Notes: generated from the sequence alone by a model not told the origin. Positions 34,367 through 44,681 are shown, counted from the first letter of the stretch. The stretch is DNA of 64,000 nt from Jannaschia pagri (GCF_019655435.1 NZ_BPFH01000001.1:248001-312000); one strand, 5' to 3'. Numbers and translations: made by a program.

Positions 34367-36673
34367 TCAGTCAAAACGGTTGGTCCGAGGAAAGCCCCTG
34401 GGGGCCATGCGACCGGCCTGCGCCCGGTTGCCGAGCCACTCGGTCAAATCGGGCTCATGCCGTGTGCGTCCCGCCGGATCGGCCCACTTCAAACCATCGG
34501 CAAGCGTGATCACCGTGACGTCAGACAGACCGCCGTCCTTAAACTTTTGCAGCCGGACCCCTTTGCCGCGCGGCATCTCTGGCAAATCGGACACCGGAAA
34601 CACCAGCATCTTCCGGTTCTGGCCAACGCACGCGACGTGATCCCCCTCCACGACAACAGGGGGCATTGCGGTCGCGGGGGCGCGCACGTTCAGCACCTGT
34701 TTGCCGGCCCGCTTGGTGGCGATCAGCTCCTCTTCCGGGGCGATGAACCCGTCCCCGGCCGTGGACGCCAGGAGCAGCTTGCGTCCCTCACGGTGGATCA
34801 GGATATCAACGATCTGCGTTTCATTGGGGAGGTCGACCATCAGGCGGAGCGGCTCGCCCATGCCCCGCCCCCCGGGCAAGGCCGAGGCGCCGACCGTGTA
34901 GGCCCGCCCGTCGCTGCCCCAGATAATCAGCCGATCCGTCGTCTCCGCGTGGAACATAAAGGCCGGGCCGTCGCCGTCCTTGAACTTGAGCTCTTTGTCC
35001 AGTGGCTGGTGGCCCGACAGGGCACGCACCCATCCCATGGCGGAACAGACAACCGTGATCGGCTCCCGCTCGATCATCGCCTCCAGCGGGACATCTGCGA
35101 CCTCCACCGCTTCGGCAAAATCGGTGCGGCGCCGACCCTGCTGCGTGGCCTTGCCGAACAGCTTGCGAACCTCTCGCAATTCATCGGCAATGGTCTTCCA
35201 TTGGATCGTAGGGTCATCGAGCAGGTCTTGCAGACCAGCCCGTTCCTCCATCAAGGCATCCCGCTCTTTGAGCAGCGCCATCTCTTCCAGCCGCCGCAAC
35301 GCCCGCAGGCGCATGTTCAGGATCGCTTCCGACTGCACCTCGGAGAGGGTCTGCGCCCCCTCGGCGGGCAAGGGCGACCGGTAATCTGCCTCATCCGTGG
35401 CGCGGACATAGCCTTCGCCCCAGGGCTCAAACATCAGCGCTTCTTTGGGGGCGTCATCGTACCGGATGATGTCGATCACACGGTCCAAATTGAGGTAGGC
35501 GAGGATGAACCCCTCCAACACTTCAAGCCGGTGATCGATCTTGGCCATCCGGTGCCGGGACCGGCGCAGCAGAACGTCTTGGCGGTGATCCAAGAAGGCT
35601 TGCAACACCTCGCGCAGAGAACAGACCTTTGGCGTCACACCGTCGATCAGAACGTTCATGTTCAGGGAAAAGCGTGTTTCCAAATCGGACAGCCGATAGA
35701 GCGTTGACATAAGAACATCGGCGTCGACGTTCCGCGTCTTCGGCTCCAATACGATGCGGATATCGTCGGCGCTTTCGTCACGCACATCGGCCAGGATCGG
35801 GACCTTTTTGGCCGTCACAAGCTCCGCCAGTTTTTCGATCAGCTTACCCTTCTGGACCTGGTAGGGAATCTCGGTCACGACGATCTGCCACTGCCCTTTG
35901 CCCAGGTCCTCGACCGTATGGCGGGCCCGCAAACGAAACGCGCCGCGCCCCGTGCGGTAGGTCTCTAGGATGCTGTCCCGCGGCTCAACGATGACACCGC
36001 CCGTGGGAAAGTCTGGGCCCGGGATATGGTCGAGGAGGGTTTCATCCCGCGCGCCCGGCGCCTTGATCAGGTGCAGGCAGGCAGCGATCAATTCGTCCAA
36101 GTTGTGGGGCGGGATATTGGTCGCCATCCCGACGGCGATGCCCGCCGCGCCATTGGCCAGAAGATTGGGGAAAGCGGCAGGCAAAACAACGGGTTCCTGC
36201 AACGTCCCGTCATAATTATCGCGGTAATCCACCGCGTCTTGGTCCAGCCCCTCAAGCAAGGCTTCGGCGGCGGCGGTCATGCGCGCCTCGGTGTAGCGCG
36301 CGGCGGCTGGGTTATCGCCGTCGATATTGCCGAAGTTCCCCTGCCCGTCGACCAGCGGATAGCGCACGGCGAAATCCTGGGCGAGGCGCGCCATGGCATC
36401 GTAGATCGCCGCATCGCCGTGGGGGTGGTAGTTGCCCATCACGTCGCCAGAAATTTTCGCCGACTTTCGAAAGCCGCCGTTCGACGCCAATCGAAGCTCT
36501 CGCATGGCATAAAGAATGCGCCTGTGGACCGGCTTCAAACCATCGCGGGCGTCGGGCAAAGCCCGGTGCATAATCGTCGAGAGCGCATAGGTCAGATATC
36601 GGTCACCTATGGCGCGACTCAGCGGCTCGGAGACCACCTCCTCGGGCGGCGTCGTGTCGTTGGGGTCACTCAT
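34367..36673 (-). CDS. parC: DNA topoisomerase IV subunit A
   Basis: The 768-residue ParC decatenates daughter chromosomes together with ParE. The catalytic tyrosine is Y127 (AARYTEA). In the quinolone-determining region [12 protein letters not shown], Ala88 and Asp92 stand where E. coli ParC has Ser80 and Glu84. The ATG at 36673 gives [12 protein letters not shown] and the conserved [19 protein letters not shown]; upstream in-frame codons are in the divergent promoter gap. It is the first gene of a four-gene minus-strand series. Confidence 0.96.
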   Translation of the reverse strand: MSDPNDTTPPEEVVSEPLSRAIGDRYLTYALSTIMHRALPDARDGLKPVHRRILYAMRELRLASNGGFRKSAKISGDVMGNYHPHGDAAIYDAMARLAQDFAVRYPLVDGQGNFGNIDGDNPAAARYTEARMTAAAEALLEGLDQDAVDYRDNYDGTLQEPVVLPAAFPNLLANGAAGIAVGMATNIPPHNLDELIAACLHLIKAPGARDETLLDHIPGPDFPTGGVIVEPRDSILETYRTGRGAFRLRARHTVEDLGKGQWQIVVTEIPYQVQKGKLIEKLAELVTAKKVPILADVRDESADDIRIVLEPKTRNVDADVLMSTLYRLSDLETRFSLNMNVLIDGVTPKVCSLREVLQAFLDHRQDVLLRRSRHRMAKIDHRLEVLEGFILAYLNLDRVIDIIRYDDAPKEALMFEPWGEGYVRATDEADYRSPLPAEGAQTLSEVQSEAILNMRLRALRRLEEMALLKERDALMEERAGLQDLLDDPTIQWKTIADELREVRKLFGKATQQGRRRTDFAEAVEVADVPLEAMIEREPITVVCSAMGWVRALSGHQPLDKELKFKDGDGPAFMFHAETTDRLIIWGSDGRAYTVGASALPGGRGMGEPLRLMVDLPNETQIVDILIHREGRKLLLASTAGDGFIAPEEELIATKRAGKQVLNVRAPATAMPPVVVEGDHVACVGQNRKMLVFPVSDLPEMPRGKGVRLQKFKDGGLSDVTVITLADGLKWADPAGRTRHEPDLTEWLGNRAQAGRMAPRGFPRTNRFD

Positions 36674-36740
36674 GAATTTGGATGTACGCCTCTGCCCTCG
36701 GCCTCGCAACAACTCGGCACTAAGGAATGTGGCAAAACTG

Positions 36741-36749
36741 TGTTATACA
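36741..36749 (+). promoter_or_regulatory. candidate extended -10 promoter for the SH3-domain gene
   Basis: TGTTATACA fits the extended -10 form TGnTATAnT with one mismatch. It lies about 88 bp upstream of the start at 36837, in the 163-bp gap divergent from parC. No good -35 is visible. Confidence 0.3.
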
Positions 36750-36836
36750 GGAATCGCCGTTGGACCGGGGGAACTGGACAGCCCCCAGTCTGGTTTGTGG
36801 ACCAGATCATTTTTCGTCCGCTGGGGGACTGCCGCT

Positions 36837-37373
36837 ATGCTACGACTGACCTTTACGCTCGGGGCCGCGCTTTATGCCGGTTTTGTTATTTGGGGCGAAC
36901 CTGAAACGCATGCCGACGAAAGGGGTCTGCAAGAGGAACCAGTCATCGTAGCGGCAACCGACGGGGCCGATTTTGACCGCCCAACGATCTTGGGCCTCAC
37001 CCCGTCGGCGCCGGCGGTGACGCGCGCTGCGGCCACGGTCTCTCCGGTTCCTGACCCGGCAGCGATTGCAGCCTCCGCACCCCTGCCAAGCGCCGTGACG
37101 CCGCGCCTTATCGGGGAGCCGGTCGTCGTCAGCCTTGTTCAACCCGCCTCGCCAACGGCGTCCCGGGAAGCAGACCGCGACCTTCTGCGTGTCACAGGCA
37201 GCCGAGTGAACATGCGCTCCGGCCCGTCCACGTCCAACCGCGTTGTCTCTAGCCTTGTGCAAGGGACATTGGCGGAACCGATTGGCGAGGAAGTTAACGG
37301 ATGGTTGGAGATCCGCGAGGTAGAGACGGGGCTGACAGGCTTCATGGCTGCCCGCTTCCTCGACCCCGCCTAA
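36837..37373 (+). CDS. secreted/anchored SH3-domain protein
   Basis: The 178-residue protein has an N-terminal hydrophobic signal or anchor (MLRLTFTLGAALYAGFVIWG), a Pro/Ala-rich linker (45-110) and a C-terminal bacterial SH3 domain (about 118-176) with the RVNMRSGPSTSNRVV signature and GWLEI. Such domains usually bind peptidoglycan or assist cell-wall proteins in the periplasm. The start at 36837 was chosen because of the signal sequence and GGGGGA 9 bases upstream; an in-frame ATG at 36609 would run into parC antisense sequence. Confidence 0.8.
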   Translation: MLRLTFTLGAALYAGFVIWGEPETHADERGLQEEPVIVAATDGADFDRPTILGLTPSAPAVTRAAATVSPVPDPAAIAASAPLPSAVTPRLIGEPVVVSLVQPASPTASREADRDLLRVTGSRVNMRSGPSTSNRVVSSLVQGTLAEPIGEEVNGWLEIREVETGLTGFMAARFLDPA

Positions 37374-37442
37374 CCAGCGCCGTCGGTTTGCCTTTCCATT
37401 GAGACCCCGCTAGCCCGTTGCGAGACAAAGGGCGGGCGAGCG

Positions 37443-38267
37443 ATGGCGAAGCGCAGTATACTGATCACCGGATGTTCGTCGGGCATCGGCCTGGACGCTG
37501 CGAAAACTCTGCGTGCGCGCGGTTGGACCGTGTTCGCCTCCTGCCGCAAAGAGGAAGATTGCCAGCGACTTCGGGCGGAGGGGTTCCTGGCCCCTCTGCT
37601 CGATTATGAGGACGAGGATACGATCCAGGCCGCGTTGGCCGAGGCCTTGGAGGCCACAGGCGGCACGCTGGACGCGATTTTCAATAACGGTGCCTACGCT
37701 ATCCCGGGCCTCGTGGAAGACCTACCCACGCCCGACCTGCGACGGATCTTTGAGGCGAATTTTTTCGGTTGGCATACGCTCACACGGGCCGTCATTCCGG
37801 TGATGCGCGCCCAAGGCCACGGGCGGATCGTACAGAACAGCAGCGTCCTGGGCTTCGCGGCGGCGCCTTGGCGCGGGGCCTACAACGCAACGAAGTTCGC
37901 GGTAGAGGGTCTGACCGACACCTTGCGGATGGAGATGGCCGGAAGCGGCATCCACGTCAGCCTGATCGAGCCGGGCCCGATCACCAGCGCGTTTCGCAAA
38001 AACGCCCGGCGAGAGTTCGAAGCGACCATAGACTGGCAGGCCACGGCACGGGCGTCAGACTATGAGAAGGCGATCACCAGGCTTGGGTCGACCGACCGCG
38101 CGCGATTTGAGCTGCCCCCATCGGCCGTGACGGCCAAACTGATCCATGCCATCGAGTCGCCCCGTCCACATCCGCGTTACTATGTCACGGTTCCAACCCA
38201 CCTAGGGGGGCTGTTGAAACGGGCTCTGCCGACGCGTGCCCTCGACCGGCTGCTGCGTAACAGCTGA
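37443..38267 (+). CDS. short-chain dehydrogenase/reductase
   Basis: The 274-residue classical SDR has the cofactor motif TGCSSGIG (8-15), the NNGAY element, a catalytic YNATK (Tyr, Lys), and a downstream PGPITSAF that follows the family pattern. The Arg-containing loop after beta-2 (SCRKEEDC) suggests NADP(H). It is cytosolic; the substrate is unknown. It follows the SH3 gene by about 70 bp on the same strand. Confidence 0.9.
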   Translation: MAKRSILITGCSSGIGLDAAKTLRARGWTVFASCRKEEDCQRLRAEGFLAPLLDYEDEDTIQAALAEALEATGGTLDAIFNNGAYAIPGLVEDLPTPDLRRIFEANFFGWHTLTRAVIPVMRAQGHGRIVQNSSVLGFAAAPWRGAYNATKFAVEGLTDTLRMEMAGSGIHVSLIEPGPITSAFRKNARREFEATIDWQATARASDYEKAITRLGSTDRARFELPPSAVTAKLIHAIESPRPHPRYYVTVPTHLGGLLKRALPTRALDRLLRNS

Positions 38268-38336
38268 CGCAAATGCAGCCTCGAAATCCTGGGCCTCCCG
38301 TCTAGGTCCTCGTTAAGACTTCAGAAAGGAACACCT

Positions 38337-38543
38337 ATGGCCGACGATCCCCTCTTCTACGTGGTGGTGGCTGCCTGCCTCGCCGTCGTGGTCATCCTGT
38401 TGGTGGGCATCGGCGGGTTTGCAAAAGGCGGCGAGTTCAACGCCAAACACGGCAACCGAATGATGCGCTGGCGTCTCGTCGCCCAGTTCATCGCCGTGGT
38501 CTTGCTGCTGGGTTTCGTTTGGTTACGCGGACGGGGGGCCTGA
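38337..38543 (+). CDS. HIG1-like twin transmembrane protein
   Basis: A 68-residue protein with two membrane helices (about 6-27 and 45-62) joined by the basic loop GGEFNAKHGNRMMRWR, the hallmark of HIG1-domain proteins. In mitochondria and alphaproteobacteria these associate with cytochrome c oxidase or other respiratory complexes. A GAAAGGA ribosome-binding site precedes the start by 6 nt. It is 3 bp upstream of the cobalamin adenosyltransferase gene and so co-transcribed with it. Confidence 0.85.
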   Translation: MADDPLFYVVVAACLAVVVILLVGIGGFAKGGEFNAKHGNRMMRWRLVAQFIAVVLLLGFVWLRGRGA

Positions 38544-38546
38544 CGG

Positions 38547-39119
38547 ATGGTTGTGCTGTCGAAAATCTATACGCGCACAGGCGATGCGGGCACCACAGCC
38601 CTCGGCGACGGATCGCGCGTGCCAAAAACCAGCCCCCGCGTCGAAGCCTATGGAACGGTGGACGAAGCCAACGCGACAATCGGCTTGGCCAGGCTCCACG
38701 CCGCAGGTGACATGGACGCACGCCTTGCGGCCATCCAAAACGATCTCTTCGATCTGGGGGCCGACCTTTGCCGTCCGAACATGGACAAAGATGGAGAGGC
38801 GGAATACCCGCCCCTGCGCATGGTCAGCGGCCAAGTCGAGCGCCTGGAGGCGGAGATCGACGCCATGAACGACGCGTTGGAGCCCTTGCGATCCTTCGTC
38901 CTGCCGGGGGGGTCCGCTTTGTCGGCGCATCTCCACCTGTGCCGCACGGTGACCCGGCGGGCGGAACGGCTTTGCGTCGATCTGGCTGGCGAAGAAGACG
39001 TGAACGAGGCAGCGGTGAAATATCTCAACCGCTTGTCGGACTGGTTCTTTGTCGCCTCGCGCATCGCGAACGACGATGGGCGTAGCGACGTTCTGTGGGT
39101 GCCCGGCGCCAACCGGTAA
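38547..39119 (+). CDS. PduO-type cob(I)yrinic acid a,c-diamide adenosyltransferase
   Basis: The 190-residue enzyme attaches the adenosyl group of ATP to cob(I)alamin, giving coenzyme B12 for mutases. The N-terminal ATP-binding signature IYTRTGDAGTTALGDG is complete, and RTVTRRAER plus YLNRLSDWFFV mark the C-terminal helices of the trimeric PduO fold. It is coupled to the HIG1-like gene. Adenosyl-B12 is needed by methylmalonyl- and ethylmalonyl-CoA mutases, which links it functionally to the CoA-ester genes elsewhere in this window. Confidence 0.93.
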   Translation: MVVLSKIYTRTGDAGTTALGDGSRVPKTSPRVEAYGTVDEANATIGLARLHAAGDMDARLAAIQNDLFDLGADLCRPNMDKDGEAEYPPLRMVSGQVERLEAEIDAMNDALEPLRSFVLPGGSALSAHLHLCRTVTRRAERLCVDLAGEEDVNEAAVKYLNRLSDWFFVASRIANDDGRSDVLWVPGANR

Positions 39120-39279
39120 CCCGCCGGCATGTCAGGGGGACACGGCGCGATGGATCACATCGGAAACGCCGCGCAACAAACGGTGCGTCACAAGGCCCCG
39201 TAGGGTCGTTTTCCGTCTGTTGCCCCCCGAAACCATGGGCTAACACGCCTCTCAAAGATTTGTTTCGGAGGAACACGCA

Positions 39280-40038
39280 ATGAAGGTTCTGGTGCCCGTC
39301 AAACGGGTGATCGACTATAACGTGAAGGTCCGGGTCAAGGCCGACGGAACCGGCGTGGACCTGGCCAACGTAAAGATGTCCATGAATCCGTTCGATGAGA
39401 TCGCGGTCGAAGAGGCCATCCGCCTCAAAGAAAAGGGCGTTGCCACCGAGGTCGTCGCCGTCTCCATTGGCGTCAAGCAAAGCCAGGAAACCCTGCGCAC
39501 GGCGCTCGCCATGGGGGCTGACCGCGCCATTCTGGTGACCGCTGCCGACGACGTGCACACCGACATCGAACCGCTCGCCGTCGCGAAAATCCTGAAGGGC
39601 GTGATCGACGCCGAAGAGCCGGGCATCGTCCTGGCCGGGAAGCAAGCGATCGACAACGATATGAACGCGACCGGGCAAATGCTGGCCGCGCTGACAGGCT
39701 GGGCCCAAGCGACCTTCGCGTCTGAGTTGACCGTCGAAGGCGACAGCGCAACCGTGACGCGCGAAGTCGACGGTGGCTTGCAGACGATCAAGGTCAAGCT
39801 GCCTGCCATCGTGACCGTTGATCTGCGCCTGAACGAGCCGCGCTATGCCTCTTTGCCAAACATCATGAAGGCGAAGAAAAAGCCGCTGGACGAGAAAACG
39901 CCCGCCGATTTTGGCGTTGACGTCGCCCCGCGCCTGGAAATCGTCAAGACCGCCGAGCCCGAGGCCCGCAAGGCCGGGGAAATGGTCGGATCGGTCGAAG
40001 ACCTTGTGTCGAAACTCAAAGAAGCGGGAGCCGTCTGA
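39280..40038 (+). CDS. etfB: electron transfer flavoprotein subunit beta
   Basis: The 252-residue subunit binds AMP and, with EtfA, carries electrons from acyl-CoA dehydrogenases to ETF:ubiquinone oxidoreductase. It has [19 protein letters not shown], the AMP-binding MGADRAI and the recognition-loop region [21 protein letters not shown] strong CGGAGGAA site lies 6-13 nt upstream of the ATG. Its stop overlaps the etfA start (TGATG). Confidence 0.97.
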   Translation: MKVLVPVKRVIDYNVKVRVKADGTGVDLANVKMSMNPFDEIAVEEAIRLKEKGVATEVVAVSIGVKQSQETLRTALAMGADRAILVTAADDVHTDIEPLAVAKILKGVIDAEEPGIVLAGKQAIDNDMNATGQMLAALTGWAQATFASELTVEGDSATVTREVDGGLQTIKVKLPAIVTVDLRLNEPRYASLPNIMKAKKKPLDEKTPADFGVDVAPRLEIVKTAEPEARKAGEMVGSVEDLVSKLKEAGAV

Positions 40039-40964
40039 TGGCCGTTCTTCTGATTGCCGAAGTCTCCGGCGGTGCGCTGAACCTGGATGCCACCTCCAAG
40101 GCTCTGACCGCTGCCAAGCAGTTGGGCGATGTGACCATCCTCTCCGCTGGCGAGGGATGCCAGGGCGCCGCTGCCGAGGCTGCGACGTTGGACGGCGTGG
40201 CGAAGGTACTCTGCGCCTCCGACGCAGCCTATGGTCATGATTTGGCCGAGCCGGTCGCGGATCTGATCGTGTCGCTCGCTGGGGACTACACCCATATCTG
40301 CGCACCCTCCACCGCGGCGTCCAAGAACATCCTGCCCCGCGTCGCCGCGCTGTTGGATGTCATGGTGATCTCTGAGGTCACCGCCGTGGTCGATGCCGAC
40401 ACGTTTGAGCGTCCGATCTACGCTGGGAACGCGATCCAGACGGTGAAGTCGTCGGATGGCACGAAGGTGATGACGATCCGCACCTCGACATTTGACGCGA
40501 CGGGCACCGGTGGATCAGCCTCGGTCGAAGAAATCGCACCGGCGGCCAACCCCGGTCTGTCGGAGTGGGTCGAAGACAAAGTCGCCGAAAGCGATCGCCC
40601 GGAACTGACCTCGGCCGGTGTTGTCGTGTCGGGCGGGCGCGGCGTTGGGTCCGAAGATGACTTCGCCCTGATCGAGAAACTGGCTGACAAGCTTGGCGCC
40701 GCCGTGGGCGCGTCGCGTGCCGCTGTCGACTCAGGCTACGCGCCGAACGACTGGCAGGTTGGTCAGACCGGAAAAGTCGTGGCGCCGGATCTCTATGTGG
40801 CCGTCGGTATCTCGGGCGCGATCCAGCACCTGGCTGGTATGAAAGACTCCAAGGTGATCGTCGCAATCAATAAGGACGAAGAAGCCCCGATTTTCCAAGT
40901 TGCAGACTACGGCTTGGTCGCGGATCTCTTCACAGCCGTCCCGGAACTGATCGAGAAGATCTGA
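40038..40964 (+). CDS. etfA: electron transfer flavoprotein subunit alpha
   Basis: The 308-residue subunit holds FAD in its C-terminal domain; the signature [16 protein letters not shown] and the [15 protein letters not shown] region are present. It completes the ETF that should serve the methylsuccinyl-CoA dehydrogenase encoded at 52035. A strong terminator follows. Confidence 0.97.
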   Translation: MAVLLIAEVSGGALNLDATSKALTAAKQLGDVTILSAGEGCQGAAAEAATLDGVAKVLCASDAAYGHDLAEPVADLIVSLAGDYTHICAPSTAASKNILPRVAALLDVMVISEVTAVVDADTFERPIYAGNAIQTVKSSDGTKVMTIRTSTFDATGTGGSASVEEIAPAANPGLSEWVEDKVAESDRPELTSAGVVVSGGRGVGSEDDFALIEKLADKLGAAVGASRAAVDSGYAPNDWQVGQTGKVVAPDLYVAVGISGAIQHLAGMKDSKVIVAINKDEEAPIFQVADYGLVADLFTAVPELIEKI

Positions 40965-40987
40965 TCCCCGGACATCGACACCGTCTG

Positions 40988-41013
40988 ACGCGGCCTTCTG
41001 GGCCGCGTTTTTC
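40988..41013 (+). terminator. rho-independent terminator of etfBA
   Basis: Stem ACGCGGCC / GGCCGCGT with a 5-nt loop and a TTTTT tail, 24 bases past the etfA stop codon. Confidence 0.9.
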
Positions 41014-41205
41014 GTTCAAGGCCTACCGTTTTACGAAAGCATGCGTATTTGGGAAGCCCTGTGTGTTCCGGCCATGCCCCGGCGCAGCGACAGTCTGGAT
41101 GCGACCGCGCAACGACCACCCAAAGGGCTGTATGGCCCCTGGCTCAATATGGTCCGAGAGCCGATACCCCTCCCATCCGGCCATGTCCACTGACCGCCGA
41201 GAAAC

Positions 41206-42024
41206 CTACGCCGCAAGACCGTCGCGGCGCCCGATTGTGCGCGCGAGGGCCCTGGCAACCTGTTCGTGAGCCCTCCCCGACAGGCTCGCGAGCGCACTTG
41301 CCCGTTCCGTTTCGGGGAAGATCAACTCTGCCAGATGATGATCCTCGGTTTCTTCTTCGATCTCGCAATGCACAAGGTTGTCAATGAGCGGCTCCAACGT
41401 CTGGAGCATCTCGACCGTGACGAACAGGGGCTCTGGTCCCAAAGGACCCTGAGGGGGGCGTTCGATCCACAGCAGGACTTTGCGCCCGGGGACCCGCGTC
41501 AGCAGAAGACGCATCCGAGCGATCCAGGCTTGCGCCAACTCTTGGGTCACGATCGCAAACTTTTCCGGTGAGCTGTCCCGCAGGGCGCACAGCATATGAC
41601 GCGTGAAAGCGAACTCACTGAAATCAATATCTTGAAACAGTGTCTCCATGAGAATGGAGTGGCGCAGAAACCGGTCATTGCGCCTGGGATGCACACTGTA
41701 GAACCGGTTCGAGATGTTCGCAGCACCCATGGCTTGTACGACAACGGTATCGGCCTGGGACAAGACAGGCATGAGGGCAGCGTCCTGGGCAAAGACGTCC
41801 AGACTGCCGTTCTGGACACCAAAGTTTATGACCCTGCGGTGCGTCAGGTTGCCAAGACGGTCGCTAAAGGGATCCTCGATATACTTCCCGAACGCCTCTG
41901 ACCCGCCGAGCACGGCGGTAAAGCCGGCCTCCAACGGCTGGGCAGGTCCCCGAAACATCGTCCGAGACACGCCATAGGTGCACGGATCATAGTCCAGGAG
42001 GTCGGTGTATCGGTCAAAGCTCAT
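41206..42024 (-). CDS. DUF6473-family protein
   Basis: The 272-residue protein resembles DUF6473, a family largely confined to Rhodobacterales. It begins MSFDRYTDLLDYDPCTYG and contains RGPAQPLEAGFTAVLGGSEAFG, NFGVQNGSLDVF and RFYSVHPRRNDRF, features that suggest an SGNH/GDSL-like fold, possibly acting on sulfated or acylated polysaccharide; this is inference. No signal peptide. The open frame extends far upstream, but the conserved part starts at 42024. It converges on etfA and is divergent from the hydroxybutyryl-CoA dehydrogenase gene. Confidence 0.7.
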   Translation of the reverse strand: MSFDRYTDLLDYDPCTYGVSRTMFRGPAQPLEAGFTAVLGGSEAFGKYIEDPFSDRLGNLTHRRVINFGVQNGSLDVFAQDAALMPVLSQADTVVVQAMGAANISNRFYSVHPRRNDRFLRHSILMETLFQDIDFSEFAFTRHMLCALRDSSPEKFAIVTQELAQAWIARMRLLLTRVPGRKVLLWIERPPQGPLGPEPLFVTVEMLQTLEPLIDNLVHCEIEEETEDHHLAELIFPETERASALASLSGRAHEQVARALARTIGRRDGLAA

Positions 42025-42191
42025 GACTTGGTCCCGCAGGCGATTCGACACTGGCACCGCCTGTTGTGGCCCGAGACACGTTAGCGCTTCGTTGATGCGC
42101 ACATTTGAAGCGAAACCGTCACATCCATCGCCACCGCTTGCGGCCCACCGCCCCGCTGCTAAGGTCCGGCCAACCGGATAGGAGACGGCGC

Positions 42192-43070
42192 ATGGAGATC
42201 GGCAGCATTGGCATCGTCGGCGCGGGGCAGATGGGGAATGGCATCGCCCATGTCTGCGCCCTAGCGGGTTACGACGTGACCCTGACGGATGTCCGCCAAG
42301 ACGCCTTGGACGCCGCACGCCAGACCATCACCCGCAATCTGGACCGCCAGGTCAGCCGGGAGAAAATCACGGCCGACGCCCGCGACGCGGCTTTGGCCAA
42401 GATACGCATGACCGCGACCCTGATCGACACCGCCTCCAGCGACCTGATCATTGAAGCCGCCACGGAGCGGGAGTCGGTCAAGCAGGCCATTTTCGAGGAT
42501 CTGGTCCCCCACCTGGCGCCCCAGACAATCCTGACGTCGAATACCTCGTCAATTTCGATCACACGACTGGGAAGCCGGACAGACAGACCTCAGAAGTTCA
42601 TGGGGTTTCACTTCATGAACCCCGTACCTGTCATGCAACTGGTTGAGCTGATCCGCGGGATTGCCACAGATGCGGAGACCTTCGCCGCCTGTGAGGCGGT
42701 CGTCACGCGCCTCGGCAAACAGGCGGCCACCGCCGAGGATTTCCCCGCCTTTATCGTCAACCGCATTCTGATGCCGATGATTAACGAAGCGGTCTACACG
42801 CTCTATGAGGGGGTGGGCACGATCACCAGCATCGACACGTCCATGAAGCTAGGCGCGAACCACCCCATGGGACCGTTGGAGCTTGCGGATTTCATCGGGC
42901 TCGACACCTGTTTGGCCATCATGAACGTCCTGCATGACGGCCTGGCGGACACCAAGTATCGTCCCTGCCCGCTTCTGGTGAAATACGTGGAGGCTGGCTG
43001 GCTGGGGCGGAAGACGCAGCGCGGCTTTTACGATTACCGGGGGGACGGCGATCCGATCCCGACGCGGTAA
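42192..43070 (+). CDS. 3-hydroxybutyryl-CoA dehydrogenase
   Basis: The 292-residue NAD(P)-dependent enzyme interconverts acetoacetyl-CoA and 3-hydroxybutyryl-CoA. It has the Rossmann signature GIVGAGQMGNGIAHVCA, SNTSSISI, the catalytic FHFMNPVPVMQLVE histidine region, and the C-terminal NHPMGPLELADFIGLD. It is monodomain and of the Hbd/PaaH length. In Rhodobacterales it supports both polyhydroxybutyrate and the entry of the ethylmalonyl-CoA pathway. The ATG at 42192 begins the conserved Rossmann strand. Confidence 0.95.
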   Translation: MEIGSIGIVGAGQMGNGIAHVCALAGYDVTLTDVRQDALDAARQTITRNLDRQVSREKITADARDAALAKIRMTATLIDTASSDLIIEAATERESVKQAIFEDLVPHLAPQTILTSNTSSISITRLGSRTDRPQKFMGFHFMNPVPVMQLVELIRGIATDAETFAACEAVVTRLGKQAATAEDFPAFIVNRILMPMINEAVYTLYEGVGTITSIDTSMKLGANHPMGPLELADFIGLDTCLAIMNVLHDGLADTKYRPCPLLVKYVEAGWLGRKTQRGFYDYRGDGDPIPTR

Positions 43071-43091
43071 CGAGGGGCGAAGCCAGGTCTC

Positions 43092-43997
43092 TTAGCGTCC
43101 CGACAAGGTGCGTTCGCGCAGCCAGCCCATAAACTCTTTCGGATTGCCAGCGAACGGTTTCCACTCGGACGGAGGGATTGCGGGTCGCACCTGGGGCGCT
43201 TGCGGGCGATTGAGCGCGTGGACGACCTCATGCAGCAGCAACCCTTGGCGCAAGGTCGCCGAAATGAGGTTCGCGATCTGATAGGCCCGCGAGTTCCGAC
43301 CGGTGAAATAGATCGGCACCACCGTCGCACCCGATAGGCGGATCATCTTGGCGGTGAACGGGTTCCATTCCTTTTCCACAGCCGGCCCAAAGGCCGTCTC
43401 GCTGGAGGCCACGGAGCCGGACGGGAACAGCACAATCACCCCACCGTCGGACAGATGTGCCATGGTCTCTCGACGCATCTCCAGGTTTCGCTGCCGTGCG
43501 TCCGCCTCATGGGGAAACGGCACGGGGATCATGAACTGACCGATTTCTGGAACACCGGTCAGCAAGCTGCGGGTCAAGATCTTATAGTCGGTCCGCACCC
43601 GCCCGATCAGGTCGGCCAGAACCATGCCATCGACCAAACCATGGGGGTGGTTTGCGACAACGATCACGGGCCCTGTCGCGGGAATGCGGGCGATCTGCTC
43701 GTCTGGCGTATCGATCCGGATTCCCATCACCCGGAGGGCGTGGGTAAAGAACGCCTGCCCTTCTTCTACGCCCTCACGCTCGAACTTGCGGATCAGGTAG
43801 AGCAGCCGAGCCTTACCGGTCAGCCACTCCATCACCTTAATCACCCGTGCCCGCCACGGATCCGTGAAGGTTCCAGCATAGCTCAGCTTGGTACGATCAT
43901 AGGGGACGTAATCGGGCGGAGGCCCAGCAGGATCCGCCTGGACCTCCACTGGATCTGTCGGGGCGGGACCCTGACGGAGGAAGCTGACGTCACTCAC
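43092..43997 (-). CDS. lysophospholipid acyltransferase-family protein
   Basis: The 301-residue protein has the PlsC-type acyltransferase motifs: VVANHPHGLVDG (HxxxxD replaced by NHPHGLVDG, with His and Asp retained), FPSGSVA (motif III) and VVPIYFTG (motif IV). It resembles the hemolysin-like acyltransferase group rather than classic PlsC. Its start overlaps the HPr stop by 4 nt, so it is translationally coupled to the PTS/ChvGI operon. That placement suggests membrane lipid remodelling under ChvGI or nutrient control; the acceptor is unknown. Confidence 0.85.
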   Translation of the reverse strand: MSDVSFLRQGPAPTDPVEVQADPAGPPPDYVPYDRTKLSYAGTFTDPWRARVIKVMEWLTGKARLLYLIRKFEREGVEEGQAFFTHALRVMGIRIDTPDEQIARIPATGPVIVVANHPHGLVDGMVLADLIGRVRTDYKILTRSLLTGVPEIGQFMIPVPFPHEADARQRNLEMRRETMAHLSDGGVIVLFPSGSVASSETAFGPAVEKEWNPFTAKMIRLSGATVVPIYFTGRNSRAYQIANLISATLRQGLLLHEVVHALNRPQAPQVRPAIPPSEWKPFAGNPKEFMGWLRERTLSGR

Positions 43998-44263
43998 ATC
44001 GGTTCTCCAAACTTATCGGCCACAAGCGCGGCCAAGGCGTCCATCAAAGCATCCGCGTCGTTGCCGCGCGTCTCAACCTCGATGCTGGTTCCGCAGGCCG
44101 CAACCAGCATCAACAGGCCCATGATCGAGTCCCCCTCGGCATGTTGACCTTCGCGCCGGACGACTGCCGAAGCATCAAAGCCTTCGACACATTCGACGAA
44201 CTTTGCCGAGGCACGGGCGTGAAGCCCCTTTTCGTTGATGATCTGCAACGCACGCTGCGCCAT
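43994..44263 (-). CDS. HPr phosphocarrier protein (regulatory PTS)
   Basis: The 89-residue HPr-like protein has the active-site histidine in GLHARASAKF and the regulatory serine in EGDSIMGLLML. The serine site can be phosphorylated by the HPr kinase encoded two genes upstream. The start at 44263 was preferred to an in-frame upstream codon because it gives the family N-terminus. With EIIA it forms a regulatory PTS; enzyme I is not in the window. Confidence 0.95.
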   Translation of the reverse strand: MAQRALQIINEKGLHARASAKFVECVEGFDASAVVRREGQHAEGDSIMGLLMLVAACGTSIEVETRGNDADALMDALAALVADKFGEPM

Positions 44264-44288
44264 GCCGTCCCCCTCTCGGACCTGGTGG

Positions 44289-44681
44289 TCAGGCCGATGG
44301 CCCTTGGGCCACATCCATGTACCGCGTTCCGGCGGCTTTCGCCAAGGCTACGGCCTCGGGCATGGGTTTGGCACGGCTGCGCGCGAGTTTGATCAACGCT
44401 GGCAAGTTGGCCCCATAAAAAATGACCCGATCGCTCGGGGCGCAGGCGGTCATCGATAGGTTGGATGGGGAGCCGCCAAAGATATCGGTGACGATCACAA
44501 CACCATCACCGGTATCCACGGCATCGGCGGCGCGACAGATTTCGCTTTCCTTGGCGGAGCGGTCGCAGGAGGCGCCCACTGCGATGGACTTCACACCATC
44601 TTGAGGGCCGATGACATGTTCGACCGCCCTACGGTATTCGTCTGCCAGCCCTCCATGGGCCACGATGACTATGCCGATCAC
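44289..44681 (-). CDS. PTS EIIA (mannose-family), regulatory
   Basis: The 130-residue EIIA-Man domain has the phosphorylatable His9 in IVAHGGLADE, DIFGGSPSN and the C-terminal region of the ManX fold. No EIIB/C/D is present nearby, so it is a regulatory rather than sugar-transporting EIIA, as is usual in alphaproteobacteria. ATGA overlap with rapZ upstream, 25 bp to HPr downstream. Confidence 0.95.
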   Translation of the reverse strand: MIGIVIVAHGGLADEYRRAVEHVIGPQDGVKSIAVGASCDRSAKESEICRAADAVDTGDGVVIVTDIFGGSPSNLSMTACAPSDRVIFYGANLPALIKLARSRAKPMPEAVALAKAAGTRYMDVAQGPSA

